Below, piece after piece: positions 18,340 to 33,400 of a stretch of 64,000 nt of DNA. A program made the translations under genes and the position numbers. The stretch is from Sinotaia quadrata. Its lineage: Eukaryota > Mollusca > Gastropoda > Architaenioglossa > Viviparidae. The stretch is taken from positions 52,163,201 through 52,227,200 of the forward strand of contig CM054184.1 in NCBI GenBank assembly GCA_028829895.1, given 5' to 3'. The notes below the pieces were generated by a model, which saw only the letters and a program-made list of their open reading frames with translations, did no database searches and was not told the DNA's origin. Positions within the stretch are counted from its first letter, which is position 1, and each line of letters begins with the position of its first letter.

Positions 18340-21300
18340 CCAAAACAATATGTAAAAGGAAACTGATCTTTATAACATGCAATTGTGTGTATGCACTTAT
18401 TTTAACTGTATTGTGTGAAACAGTGCTTATGTGTCTTAAATGCTATCTAAATTAATTGCAATTGTTAAACTAGAAATCCAAGTGATATTTAAAACTGACT
18501 CTCAAGTTTTCAATGTTTCAACTCAAAATGGGTTTTTGATGGAGATACTCAAATCTTTAGAATTGCTGCAGAATTACATTTATCTACATTCTAAACCATA
18601 CTATTACAAAATTGTTTAACAATAATCATATTTTCAGAATCACATTCTTTGCATTATTACATTTAACCATAATCACATACTTCACAAAATTATATTTAAA
18701 CTTAAATCAGTCCCTAATCACGTAATCAAAACTGCATTTGGACCACAATCATAGTCTTTGCTGAATATTCACTTCAACAAGACCATAGCAGAGATAACAT
18801 TCTTACCTCAACAAAATTACAAAGACAACTCAAGCATCTCAATAATATCCAGACTGAGACAAAAGCTGCAATTTTTTTATTGCATGAATGGCTGAGTAAG
18901 GGCTCCCATTGCCTGGTGACAACTTGTGTGCCAGCAATGGTGAGTGCACATCTTCCCTGGCTACAATGGCGTGCCAAAAATTGGCAAATTAATAAGGAGG
19001 ATAGACCAAATTTATTTGTCTACTGGTGTTTGGCATAGTGTAAAAATTCATGTCAAATAGCAAAAGCAAATTGTGCCTTTCAAGTCATATATAGGGGAGA
19101 GAAAAAAATGCTATATTTCACAGAGCATCATGCAAACAAGACAAAAAAGCATAGTAATGAACGAAATCTACAAAATTGTCTACAAACTTATCAACGTGAG
19201 CTAGGTATATAAATATAATATATAAAAAAGCACAAGTACATGAAATCAAGGCGAGAAGGCGCCAACAGATACATAGAAATATGTAAGTTAATAGTGATAT
19301 TGAACTCCAAAATACTCAAGACATTTTATGCTCCAGTTTTAAGAACTGATATACAATCAGTCACAGAGCAAAATTTGTTATCAGGCTGAATAAACAAAAA
19401 CAAAGAGAGGACATTTATTCAAAATATTATACAATGCACCATATTAAAAAAAGTGGAAAATTTGAACAATTGTTTGCTTGACTAATCAAAACTCTTTCAG
19501 TATAACAATGAGAATTCCTAAAATGACAAAAAAGTTTAAATATTATTAATAATTTGTTTAATGCATTTGGTAAATAATTAAGATAATTTTCTGCTGTGAG
19601 CAAAAACGCACAAATAATTATTAGATATTAACTCCGTAAGACTAAGAGTGCAAAGAAGACATCTGCTGTTTAAGACGCAGACAGTTATAATACCTAGTTA
19701 AGTGCAGTCTAATGTATTTGGTCAATGTAATACTTGATCATTTTGGCAAAATTTCACACAAAAGGACTTCATGAAAAGGTGTTGTGAACATAAGAAAATA
19801 ATGAGGGTGACCCAGTAAAACTTACTCTCTATATGCTAACACATCCGTTTATAAATAAACTTACCCAGAAGACAAATATTTCTGTTTCAAATTAATCCGG
19901 TCATTCATTATGCACAAAAAATATTTCATTAGAGCCCAGCCTTCCTAGGATTGCAACTCTTGAATATCCTGGCAACATAATGTTGCAAGCTCAAGTGTAC
20001 AACATTTAATATTGCAACTCTTGAATATCCTGACAACATTCATAATGTTGCAATCTCTTTCCACACAGTTTAGCTATTTCAAGGTTCTTTCACATGACTG
20101 ATTAGATGTTAACAATATGCATAGGTTTTATCTGGTAATCTCAAGTGTACAACATTTAATATTGCAGTACTGTATGACTGAACTTAGTGTCATAGTATTG
20201 ACAGAAATGCTGACTGAGAAACTAAGATACATCAATTTACAACACAGGAATAAACAAATAATTATGCAAAATGTGTGTATGGCTTAACAATATATGACTG
20301 TTTCATTCTCCTGTTGAGTATATTTGGGCTACACCACTAAAAAATTTGGTGTTCTAACCACAGCAATATGAAGTAAATCACATACATAATGATAGCTACA
20401 CATTTATAAGTATTAATGTACAGAATGGGCAATTTTACACCCTAATGGGTATTAATAGGTCTAAAAAGATTTGTTTACATTGTGCGTTCAGAAAGTTGCA
20501 ATGCCTTGATAGGCAGTAATGACAGGAAAAACAGTAATTAATGCCCCGGCAAGTACTACTGTGAACAGAATGTTAATGACAGGGGAAACAACAATTAATA
20601 TCCTGGCAACTACTAATGTAAACAGACAGTTGTAACACTTTGACAGGCAGTAATGACAGGAGAAACAGTATTTAATACCCTGGCAAGTACATACTACTGT
20701 GAACAGAAAGTTAATGACAAGAGAAACAGTATTTAATACCCCAACAACTACTAATGTAAACAGTCAGTTGTAATACTTTGACATGCAGTAATGTAATATT
20801 TAATACCCTGGCAAGTACTAATATAAACAGAAACAGCTTCAAATACTTCAGTAGATAAGAAGATGCAGAGATACTAAGGGTCCTTTTGGAAGATGTTCCC
20901 AAAGATATGGAGTCTTTACTGACAATGTGCCAAACTTACAAATATGTGCAGCCAAAAACAAAGTGCATAATCAAAGACATAAATACATTCAAAAAGCTAC
21001 TTTTATCCTATCTGTGCAACAACAAACATCTTGTTCATTCATGAACCTTTCTATAATGACATGCTGGATCTAACAAAACTCTAGAATGATGTACCAGATC
21101 TTTCCAATTCTAAAGTGATTATCTATTTCATAATGACATACCAGATCTCATTATCTATTTGACAATGGTATGTAATCACTTATTACTTATTCCAGCATGA
21201 GGCTCATGATATCAAGATCTCAATAGCCATACTGGATATATATATATCAGAACTCATTAGGCTGCATATACATCATTTCATGATTTTTCTGTAAATTTAT

Positions 21301-24238
21301 TGCAACTAAGAAATCATCCAATCTAGAATAATAAAAATAAAAAAAATCCAAATGGTGTTTCAAACTAAATCAAAATAGACAAACAAATACTGCAGTGAAT
21401 GGGAAACTGAAGCTCTTTCAAATGGTGAATCACTTCATAAAACAAAGTTATCAGTGGCTGACTATAGTGTACTGCTCTATGACTGAAAATATGAGAGTGT
21501 ATCTCTTCACCAAACAACACTCACTACTGATTGTTGACTAAACTGAACTTCATGACTATAGTGTACTAAACTGAATATCATGACTACAGTGTACTAAACT
21601 GAACTTCATGAATATAGTGTACTAAACTGAACTTCATGACTATAGTGTACTAAACTGAACTTCATGACTATAGTGTACTAAACTGAACTTCCATGACTAC
21701 AGTGTGCTAAATTGAACTTCATGACTATAGTGTACTAAACTGAATATCATGACTACAGTGTACTAAACTGAACTTCATGACTATAATGCGCTGAACTGAA
21801 CATCATGGCTATAGTGTGCTAAACTGAGCTTCACAACTCTTAGAGTTTTAAACTGAACATCATGACTACAGTGTGCTAAACCGAGCTTCATGGCTGAAGT
21901 CTGTGCTAAATGGTCAGTTACTCCTTAAAGTATATTTACATACTGCCCGATCCTATGCCCATTTCTGCATTATCATTCTTCAAACAATATCACATCAGCC
22001 ACAATTCTGTATTGGCTGTCCATATTTAAATGTCAAAACTGCAGCATTTTTATTTTGGGGTTACTCTTGAGTAATTGACTGATATGAGAGAACTTTGTGT
22101 GCAAGACAAAGAACCATGAAACTTCTAAAATAAAACCATTCCAACCTATCGCAATGTTTTCACACCCAATCATTTGAGCAAGGATATGGCATCAAATTGA
22201 GTAAAGTTTAAATTTAATATCAATTAGCAAAATATGATCAAGAATAAATATTTATACAAAAGGACAATGCTGCAACAGTGCAGCAGAAAACAAGTAGCAT
22301 ACAATAAAAGTCATACTGACTGCAGCATTGATAATAAGTTAACTGTACACATGTTGATGACAAGATAATGCTAATCTTTCTGACCTCAATGTGGGACCAA
22401 AAAAAAATTATGCTTCTCAGTGTTGTCAAGCCACTTCAAGACTGCCTGATTATGACTCATAAATCACAGACAGAAACCTTGTTCTTTATATATTTTTTCA
22501 GGAATAGTGTTTGTCTAAATACTAGATTGTGCCATTATAAATGTTGAATGATGATTTGACAATTTCTTGTATTAAATAAGGAGAAATGCAAATGCTAACA
22601 TTGAAAATTATTTTTAAAGAAAAAAAAAAGCTAATTTAAATTAAGTGGTTTAAACTTGTCAATGCTAATGAGTTGACTGATTAGGCATTTAGTTAAACAG
22701 TTAATTTAGTGACTGAACTGCTCAGGCAATTAGCTAACTGCTGTATTAATTAGGTGTTTAGTTAAACAGTTAATTTGGTGACTGAACTGCTCAGGCAATT
22801 AGCTAACTGCTGTATTAAATAACCATATTAAGTTTGCAGCATTAAAATGACTAGCAATTGTGATATGCTTGTGATTTCAATATAGACCATGGCTATGTTA
22901 ATTTAGTGTTAGGTGCTCTAGTTGCTGGCAGCAGTCTTTTATATATCACTTGATGGTACCAAGCTGTCAAGTTAGCGAATCTAGTTTTCAATTAAAGTAA
23001 CCATTTCTTCTCTTTATTTAAATAGTCTGCTTCAACCAAGACTCCAATTGGTCATGTAGAAAAATAAGACCCCCTCCTGTTCTGTCCTGTCTTGTTTAGT
23101 ATTAAAAAACCAAAAATTACCTTAAGTTACATTTGTATATTTCTTTTCCATTTTACTGCACTGTGCTGTGTCAAATGTTCCTTAAAATTCTTAAATGATC
23201 AGCTCACAAGTAGTGCAACACTAACTACAAAAATTAACATTAGAGTTACATAACATGACAAGCACAACTGCCAACATCTAACACAGCTGCCGCCGCACTG
23301 CAATCCTTTCTTGCCTCCTGTAACACTTTCTTGCCTGATCTTGTGAACAGTTTTGTTCACTGCTATGTTCATTCACACAAATCATGCATTATCCGGCGCA
23401 ATGTCAAAAACAATAAGAATTTTTAAGAAAATTAAATCACAAAAAATAATTGCTCACTCACAAGAAATGATACATTGTAAGCCAGCCACAAAAAGTACAG
23501 TGTATATTAAAAAAGGGAGATAACGAGTGCATACATAAACAGCAAGGGTGAACGGCTGCACAGTTACTTTGGCACCACAACAAACCTGTCTTTTACCTGC
23601 TGGAAATGGTGCACACATTTCCTGAGTACCCACAACATGGAATCTCTGGCCACCACGAACCATAACACTATTAAAAAAAAATCATTTGCAAAAAATTTCC
23701 ATTCTTCTGTTTAGATATATATTTTGTTAGTATGGGACTCAGAACATGTTGGGAAGAACTGTGTTAATCATATTTACCTACTTTGGATGACCTAAATATC
23801 TACTACCATACAGTTTTATGAAACAGGCTCTATTTAATGGTTATCAGACTTTCACACTGAAGAAGGAACCAGAAATCTTTCTACTAACTTCACAGACCCT
23901 CTCACTCTAAAAAAAAAAATAAGGAAAGCAATTAGAGATGTTCATTACATATTACTGTACATGGAAGAACTACTATGTCAAGGTTAAATTCTTGAAATGC
24001 TTAGAACTTCGTTTATCACTTTATCTAAATGTTCAGTCACTTTGTGTGCAGTGTGCTCCTTTCATATCTACATGAGTAGTATGTCTCTGACCAGTGAGCT
24101 CCCTTTCTTGTCTAAAATGTGTAGAGTGTTAATGTTATTTTTGCTGCTGCATTTTGGAATTTTGATCGAATAACAGGTAGGAAGACAGGCTCTTATTGTT
24201 AGCCTTTAAAAGGAAAGTTCTGAAAAAATATCTTGTTG
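18340..24238 (-). other. Mostly unique AT-rich DNA downstream of the LIM gene; probable long 3' UTR and flank
   Basis: This follows directly after the LIM gene stop codon. Candidate poly(A) signals (AATAAA on the minus strand) occur near 23013-23018, 22048-22053 and about 19411, so the transcript end cannot be fixed. It contains minor repeats: a 28-bp unit ACTAAACTGAACTTCATGAC.. at 21530-21900, a 69-bp duplication at 22688-22820, and repeats at 20500-20830. No coding exon was recognised. Confidence 0.4.
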
Positions 24239-24410
24239 TTAAGGTGATGGACTAGATTCATGTCCATCAACTAAATTAGGCTCACTCTTCCACCTCTTTT
24301 TGTGCTGGTCACGTCCAAAACCCTCATCGTAGTTCCCCTTAGTGGCGAAAAGTTGCTTGTAATGGTTGGTGCAAAACATGGTTCCATTATTAATTGCGAA
24401 TGTTTTAGGC
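24239..24410 (-). CDS. LIM gene last exon: second zinc finger and stop codon
   Basis: A 172-nt coding end from acceptor CTGCAG (24411-24416) to TAA at 24241-24239. It reads PKTFAINNGTMFCTNHYKQL, then FATKGNYDEGFGRDQHKKRW, then KSEPNLVDGHESSPSP. Joined to the previous exon it completes the LIM domain: the x17 spacing to FC-x2-H is exact, which confirms a splice across an 18.8-kb intron. The short acidic/Ser tail ends the protein. Confidence 0.92.
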
Positions 24411-27400
24411 CTGCAGACAAACAAAACAGATCTGACTGAAAAAGTGCAAAGAGAAATTTTCTTTTTAATTTCAATTTAAAAAGTGATAATGTATGTGTAT
24501 AAGGATATTTACTAGGTACAAAATGGCTGTATTAGCTAAGATTGTATACATTACATGCCAGCTAAAATGTCAAAATATTAGGACTGTTAGTAAAAACCTG
24601 AGGTAGCAGCTTTACAAATGACAAATTGTAAAATCAAGTTAGATGGCAGCACTATTTTCTGACATAAAATAAATACATGTAAACTATTAAAATATAAATT
24701 TATTGTGCTTTAGGCCAGGCAGTAATGATACATGTATAATGCCTTTGTATATAATTATAAAAATTAGGTGATGACTGTCAGAAATGACTCAAGTAGGATG
24801 CCTTTTGTAGATAAAAAGTATGGTGATGACTATACAAATTATAGTGAAGTTTATAGTGATAGATGCTTTTTGAAGATAAGATTTATGATGATGACTGTCA
24901 CTGTGTCAGTGAGGGTAAAAATGGTGATGACTGTGAGTGGGCAGAAATGGTGATAACTATCATTGTGGGCAGACATTGTGATGACTGTCAAGTGTGGGCA
25001 GTTTTGGTGAAAGCTAAGAATATGGGGCAGACGGAACTTTGTAATAAAAGTTTAACAAATGCCTACGGTCCACCCAAGATATTTTTTTTTAAAATAAACT
25101 AAAATTTTGTTAGGAAATTGAAGAAGGCAAGGAACATATCTGGATTTGGGGCTGCTTATTTCAAACAGGTCAATGTTCCACTTCCCATGTTGTCAATATG
25201 GCTTTAAATATTTTATTCGTTACATAGCATGTATGGCTGACAAAATATTTACTTTGCTATGCGGTATGGGTTTGATAAAATATTCCTGTAATTTCATGCG
25301 TTCAACATGACTTCGATACTCAAATTCTTAGTTAGGAATGAAGTTACTTAATAAAACATTCCAATTTCTATATGTAGATGGGAGTTACTTGTAGGGATGG
25401 AATTATTTGATGTAATATTCCTATTCTATTCCTGGTTACTGATGTGACAAAACAGGACAATGTTTTGGTAACTGATATGACAAAATAAGAAAATGTATTG
25501 ATAAATTACTTATATGACCAAATAGGACTCTGTACTGCCTGACTATATAGGATATATAACAACATACTGACTGGTTACTGACTGATTATAAAGGATAAAA
25601 GAAAATATAATGCCTGGTTAGTGACTGACTCTATAGGTCAATATACTACCCAGATACTGACTGTGGGCCACAACAGAGTATTATATGACATAAAAACTTA
25701 TTTATAAAATAGCATATTCCTACTACACACCACAGTTACAGATGTGGCCTGAGAGGAGAAAAAAATTGCTTGATTGCAGCTGTGATCCTAAAGTACAATA
25801 TTGCTAATGATGTAACCTGAGAAGACAATCATTGGATCACTTAAAAAGGCAAAATACTGTTGGCTCTGGTGTGACCAGAGATGGCAATTTCATGCACATT
25901 TAATGATGTGACCCAAGAGGACTTTTATCGAGGACAATGTTTGGTTGCAGATGTGTCCTTGAAAGGGAGTATACTGTTATTGATGTAGCCTGAGAGGACA
26001 ATACATTGCATAGTTATTGATGGGGCCAGAGAGTGCAAATTATTGTATTGTTATTGATGTGACCCAAGAGGACAATATACAATTTAGTGACTGATGTGAT
26101 CAGAGAGGACAAACCTGCATAGTTAAAGAAGTGGCGTGAGAGAATAATATACTGCTTGGTCAGGGAGGTGGTTGGAGAGAGAAATATACTGCTTAGTTAG
26201 AGAGGTGGTTGGAGAGAAAAATATACTGCTTGGTTAGAGAGGTGGTTGGAGAGAGAAATATACTGCTTAGTTAGAAAGGTGGCCTGAAAGAACAATAATA
26301 CTGCTTGGTTATGATGTGATCATAGAGGGTAATTTGCTGCACTGCTATTGATGTGATCAGAGAGGACAATATACTTAAAGCTAATGATGCAAAAGAGAGA
26401 GCAATTAACTGCCTTCTTATTAATGTGATGAAGACAATGTACCACTTGGTTACTAATGTCACACAGGAGGACAATAAAGTGTGGAATTACTGACAGGACC
26501 GGGAAGGGCAATTTATTACACAGTGATTGAAGTGGCCTGAAATGACAATATGTTGCATGGTTACTGATGCAGCCTGGGAAGACAATATATTGCATGGTTA
26601 ATGAGGTGATTCATGAGTTTAATATACCGTTTGGTAACTGACATGATCCGGAAGGCCAATTTATTGCTTGATTACAGAGTTTATCAGGGAGAATAAATGC
26701 GATGTAATAGTGGTTCTCAACTGGGTGCCTACATGTGTCCTGGCACCTTTATATACACCTTTAATGAGGTGTGACAAAGTACTGCTATTCCATTCAACCT
26801 CTCATCACTCATATTAAGTTGTGTAAAATCATTCAAAGCACAACTAATCTAGTGTAGTCATATATGAAGATGAAGTCTCTTGTACATTTCCCATGTATGA
26901 AGAAAATAGTGAGAAAGTGACTTTTTAACTCTTTAAAACTGGTTATCAACACTCAAAAGGTTTTGGAGCAATTTGAGATGTCAACAGTTCATCATCACTG
27001 AGCCTGGGGTTGCCTTATGAATCCTTTTAATTGCTGACTAGAGATAATTAAAATGTCTACTTTGACTGAGTATTATGAATCCTTTTAATCACCAACTAGA
27101 GGTAATAAAAATGTCTATTTATTCAAATAAGAGAAGAAGTGGAACTGAAGATTTTGGACTCTCAAAATGAAACTGTCATAAATTCGTGCACAGCAATAAC
27201 TTTTGGGATATGTTGATCGATAATGTAGTGTAGAAAATAAAATCTTATTTCCAGTCCACTTATCCATGTGAAACTATTTCTAATGATGAATATAATATCA
27301 AATATACAAATCTTGACTTACAGACACAAATCTTGACAATTGCTTAAACATGGGCACATCATTTTACTCTCCCAACTGGCTGATGATAATCAGTGCCCCA

Positions 27401-30400
27401 AACCACACTGATTTATTACTAAAAGCACATAAAATAATACCTTTTCTCCATTCAGTTCTGATTAAAACTTGCATCTAACTTATTTTATATCTGTTTCTTG
27501 AAATCCAGATATACCAGTAACAAATACAAATAATATTTTATCATAATTGGATTTCTATGATAAAGTAAGAATTATAGATATATGTTGACCAAAGTTCAAC
27601 AATGTTATACTTTTAAAAAATATGATAAAAACTGTTTATGATTTATTTTGTAAAAACTACTTATCTTTTTCTCGAATAAATTCACATAGTAAGAGTGGAA
27701 GAGTAACTGCCAACTAATTTAACGGAAACCTGCCAAACTTGTTAAAATTTGAATGTGCTTATTGGCTATAAGAAGGCTGGGGACTACTCATGTACAGCGA
27801 TTACTGATGAGACCAAAGAGGGACAATTTTACTGCACTGTTACTGATGAGACCACAAAGGGGCAATTTACTGCACTGTTACTGATGAGACCACAAAGGGG
27901 CAATTTACTGCACTGTTACTGATGAGACCACAAAGGGGCAATTTTACTGCAATGTTGCTGATGACCACAAAGGGGCAATTTACTGCACTGTTACTGATGA
28001 GATGACAAAGGGGCAATTTACTGCACTGTTACTAATGAGACCATAGAGAGGCAATTTTACTGCACTGTTACTGCTGTTTCTAGAGGGTAACTCATTACAT
28101 GGTTGCTGATGCAACCCTGAAAGTAATATATTGCTTGGTTACTGATGCAATCTTTGACGTAATATATCTGCATGGTTACTGAATGGTTACAGAGGTGATC
28201 TGAGAATATAATTTAGTTCAAACAAAGAGCAATTTATTGATATAATCTGGGAGAATGATAAGTTACTGATGTGACCTGAAAGAATGTACTGCTTGACTAC
28301 TGATGTGATCAGAGAGGCCAATTTATTATATTCTTATTAGTGTAACCTGAGACAGTGAGAGGATTATAGACTATTTGGTACTGATGCAATACAAGAGGAC
28401 AATAAAGTGTACGGTTACTGGTGTGACAGGAGGATACAATATACTGCAAAAAGATAGGGTAATTTACTGCATTTTTATTGGTATGAAGTGAGATGACAAA
28501 TTTATTGCTTTTCAGCATGTGACCTGATAGAACATTATAACGCCTGGTTGACCATGGATGTAATTTTATAGTACTGCTATTGCTGTAACCAGAAAGGTCA
28601 ATATACTGCTTGGTTACTAATGTGACATGGGATGACAGTATACAGCTTGGTGACCAAGGTAGTCTAAGATGGTGATATGTGGCTATGTAATTCAGGAGAT
28701 CTGAAGGACAATATACCGCGGTGACCAGAGAGCAATTTCTTTATTGACTGTTTTCCATATGGCCTGTAAGGATAGTATATTGTTTTGTTATTAATACTGT
28801 ACCTAGGAAGACAATATACTGTTTGTTATTTATGTGACCACAGAAAAATATACCACTTTGTTACAGGAGCAATCCAGGAGGACAAAATCCTGCTTGGTTA
28901 TGATGTGACCTGAGAGGATAATATACTCACTGATATGGCCTAAGTGGAAAATACACTGGTTACTGATGTGAAGAGTGTGACGATGTGTGACAAATTCTGT
29001 GTCATGACCTCGTGACCCAATTGCTCGTTTCAAAATTAAATTTTTGAACGGACCTTTGTTGAAATTCACCCGTGATACATCAGTATCGAGAGAAGCTTTC
29101 TAGCAAGGTCAGATTGTTGCATAACTTTAGGCCAGTGTCCAGCACCTTCGAGATCAACAACATACCACGTGAACGGTCACGTGATGCGTTCAATGCAGTT
29201 TCATAAAAATAATCATAAGGCGCCAAAACACTCACTCACTCACAGACCGGCAGACACACAAGGCAGCTTTAACATTAGCTCCGTCCCGCCGCCATACCAG
29301 AGTCGTAAGAGAGTCGAAGATGAACCCGCGCTAGAGCAGTAAAATCTACTTTTAAGAGGTAACAATAACACGTCTACTTCTTACAGTATCTATTGCATTT
29401 ATTGATTGTATTTTGTAATTGAATTGACGTATGTATTTTGTGCAGCTTAGCGCTATTTTAGCCAAAGCACGTGTTTCGATGTAAAGGGACAAATCTAAAG
29501 GTTATTGTATATAAATTATTGTAACTTTTTCTTATCTTTAATTTATATAAATCTTAAATTCCCTAGTGCCGCCAGTATGTCTGTGCACGTGGTGAATTCT
29601 TCTTTGTAATTCAAATTGTTCTTGCATATAATTTTTCGTGTAAAATTGTAAAGCATTCATGCTTCATTTTGAATTAATCCTTTGTGTGAATTCTAATTTT
29701 TAATGCTGTAAATATTTGAGAATTCATACGTTCGTGTAACGTTATATGTAACACACACGTGGACCACAATGTATATTTAAATATAACTATATTTGAATTG
29801 TAAACGACACGATAGTCAAAGATTCTAAATTCAGAACCTTAAACAAAGAAACATGTGCTTGGGTTTTGCGAATATAGACGCAAATAGTTACAGAGCCCAA
29901 ATCCTTTGTTTCAGCCGGGTTCTTCTTATGTTATTCCTCTCTACCTTCGTACTTCTTGAGTCGTACACCGACTCGGGCGTCTTCATGACCCATACGTAAA
30001 AGTACATCGTGTTAACTACGGTTAACGATCGTCGCAAGTACATTAGCGATGCAGTAATTGAGTGGACATTGACTGTTATGCTATGCGGTACTGACGATGA
30101 GCCAAAGGATGTGGACCAGTTCTAACCAGTTGAACCCCACATGCGACCAAGAGTGTAGTTAAGTATATCTACTAGGGTCCAGAATCAAGTGACTATTTGG
30201 CAACAGAAAAGCAAATTCTCGTTAGAACTTTTAACCAGGACGGTAAATGAGAGAACAACGCTGTGTAGAATTAAGACGTCGTGTCGTAATTAATCGTTGC
30301 TGTTAATTGTTAAACTTATTAAATCTATTTCATTTTGTTAAGAACCTCTTTTTGTAGTAAATTGTATGCATATAGACCAAATGGGATTGGATGGGGGCTG

Positions 30401-33400
30401 TCTGAGCTAAACGAATGACGTAATGAATGCATATGAATCTAAGAGAGTTTTTAACGATTTCCAATCTAGCTAATGTACGCAAATTATCAGTTTCGTAAAT
30501 CTGTGATCTAGACTACAAAGATGCATTTTTAATTTAGTCGAATGATGATTTGAGCAACCAGTCTGTTTAGGTTAAACGAGAGAGAATTAATTTAAATAGT
30601 AAATTAAAGTTCTATAATTTCCTAAGCAGGGTCTTTAAATAAATACTGGAAACGTAACAAGTGGGGGAATCTCGTCCGTGGATTGATATGTATTAAATTG
30701 TAACATTTTTATACATAGGGCGTATCATAAACCTAGAAACAAACGAACATCTGAGAATTGCCAATATTCTATTGATTCAGGATTGTTGAAATATTTATCT
30801 TGCTTTTGTTGTGACATGTGCATGTATTCTTTTGCAGAGTAGCGTGCATGTTAGTTAATGTTGATATATTTAAGCGTAGTTAAATATGTCATGTTAGCTA
30901 TTGAATGATTTATTTAGTATTGTGTTACTGGATACTTCATTGTAAGAGGTCGACGTGTTATACCGCCAGCTAGGAGAGTTATCGGTAGTAACAGACTTCG
31001 GACTATTATATTTAGGGTGCTAAATATAATGTGTAATGTTGTATGGTTGGAGCCGTGACATTACGAAAGCCTTGGAGACAACAGATTTGTAACCAAGCAG
31101 GTGAACGTGTAACCAACGCGTAAATTATTTCGGAAGGTGTTCTGAATAAATTCAATAATTTTTGTAAGGTTGTAGCCTAAAAGTTATTGTGGGATAAAAG
31201 CGGAGTTTTATCGCCTACGGTTAGATACACAATCACGAGAGATATTTATTGTAGCCAGACGCGCTAAATAAATAAGATGGACACTTCGGATCTCGAACAG
31301 ACTATTGCGAGTCTGAGAGAGATAGGTTCCTTGATCGGATACCGAACGGAAGACGAGTTAATGAACTTCGTTAGAACTGAACTAGACTGGGAAGAGGAAC
31401 GCGAAAAGAGGAGAGAGGAACACGCGAAAGAGTTAGAACGAATAAAACTCGATGGCGCGTTAGCGATGGAACGGATAGAGATAGAAGATGATCACCTTAC
31501 GACTTTGATAGATCTAAGGGTCGATGAACGGATGGGGAGCTTACAGCTCATGGAGATTCTAAAACGCGAACAGAAGGTAGGCATATCACTAGAATATAGA
31601 GGTGAACAGCTACGTATTTTCGTCTTGCTAGCACTCAATGAAAAGGAAATAGAACACAGGGAAGAAATTAGATCTTCAATAAGCTCACGAGCAAAACAGT
31701 TGTGTGATAAAGATTTCCAATTCAAAGGGGAAGGGAAGGCTGAAATACGAGATCTAACGTTCGAAATTAGAAAGTTGAAGAAAGAGAGGCTAAGGCTTAT
31801 GGAAAGGAAAGATAGTCTAGAATTAGAATGGTTGTGGACAGAAATCGAAACAGAGTCTAAAATTGCTGGGAAAGGTACTGTTGACAAATTACGACAGGAA
31901 GGTCGGGCCGTGAACTTTGACTTGCCGAGGTCAAACGCCGCGAGCGTGGAGACTGACACACAGGAATTAGTCGCGCTACCGAACACAGCAGACGAATTAG
32001 ACAGTTTGATTGAAAACAAAAACAAATGTTTTGACGAAACCATTACAGTTCAACATGCTAACCAGTTTACAGAAACAGTTAGCGCACCAAAGCTTGATCT
32101 TGAAACAGAGACAAGAAAAGACACTGTTGTTAAGGACTTAATAACACGTGTAGAATTTGGACGAACACATACACCGCCGTGTACGTGTGACACCTTGGTT
32201 GACGGACTGAATGCGCATGATAAGATAGAGACAGATTCTATCGGTTGTGTACCGTTAAGGTGTGATGAAACTTCTAGCAACACAGTGACTGATTTTTCTG
32301 ACAGGATAAATATGCATGAGAAGATAGAAACGGATTCTATCAGTTGTGTATGGTTAAAGGGCAGTGACGCATCGACTGAGTTTACTGACCGAACTGTTAG
32401 TTTAAGAGAGAATGTGCTCGCTACGAAGACTGACATCGGTAGATCTCGATCTCCGATGATTGACGTGAGTCATGACGTAATTTTGAAACACAAGATTATT
32501 GCGTTATGCAAGGTTTCGAGTGCTAACACATTGATAGCCAGGGAAACAGAAGTATTTGATCCAGACGACAGTATAGGTAGCATTACAGACGAAGACAGTG
32601 TGCCTATGATAAGTTCATTTACTTCAGATGACATGACAGTTGTCAGAGCTGAGACAGAGTTCTTTTCCAGACGTGACATGGAAGAAGATATGGTCGAAAA
32701 CTGTACAGGGACGGTCGACGATAACAATGCATGTGTACTGACGTGTATGCACGCAGTTGTCAGAGACATGGCAGAACTGTCTGCAGATAAATCACTTAAC
32801 GGACTTAGTGACGTAGACAGAAGCCACGGTACATGGACTACCTTTATTGACTCACCTGTTGAGATAAAGGAATGTCATGAGTACGTACCAAAAACTGAGA
32901 CAAGTGGAAGTAAGGAGGAGGGGGTTTCATTAACTGATATGTTCCTTGATTCACTAATGATAAGTACGGAGTGTAATCCCGAATTGATCAAAGACACAGT
33001 ACAAATGAGTGACAGAACTAGATCGATAGACAATGAAAACCGGAGTGACGGACTGATAACCAGAGTAGGTGGGACATCAGGACTGTTACTGACATCAGAT
33101 GCAGACAATTATGATAGAGGAAACAGTGGGAGTGTAGCCTACAACACACAGAGAATAGACATGGTGATGTTATTCAGTGTAATAGAGACAGGTAACATTC
33201 ACTGCCAGTTGGTGACTGAAACTGACAGAATTTCTATCATAGATTCTGACGACCTGATGAGGAGACACATTGAATTAACTAAGTCGGTGGAGACAGATTA
33301 TGTTAGTTCAATAAACGGTATGGTCCAGGGGAGACAATCGATAACTCTTGGAGAGTTTAAAACAGAACCCTTGTTCATACAACCACAGGAGTCCGACTTG

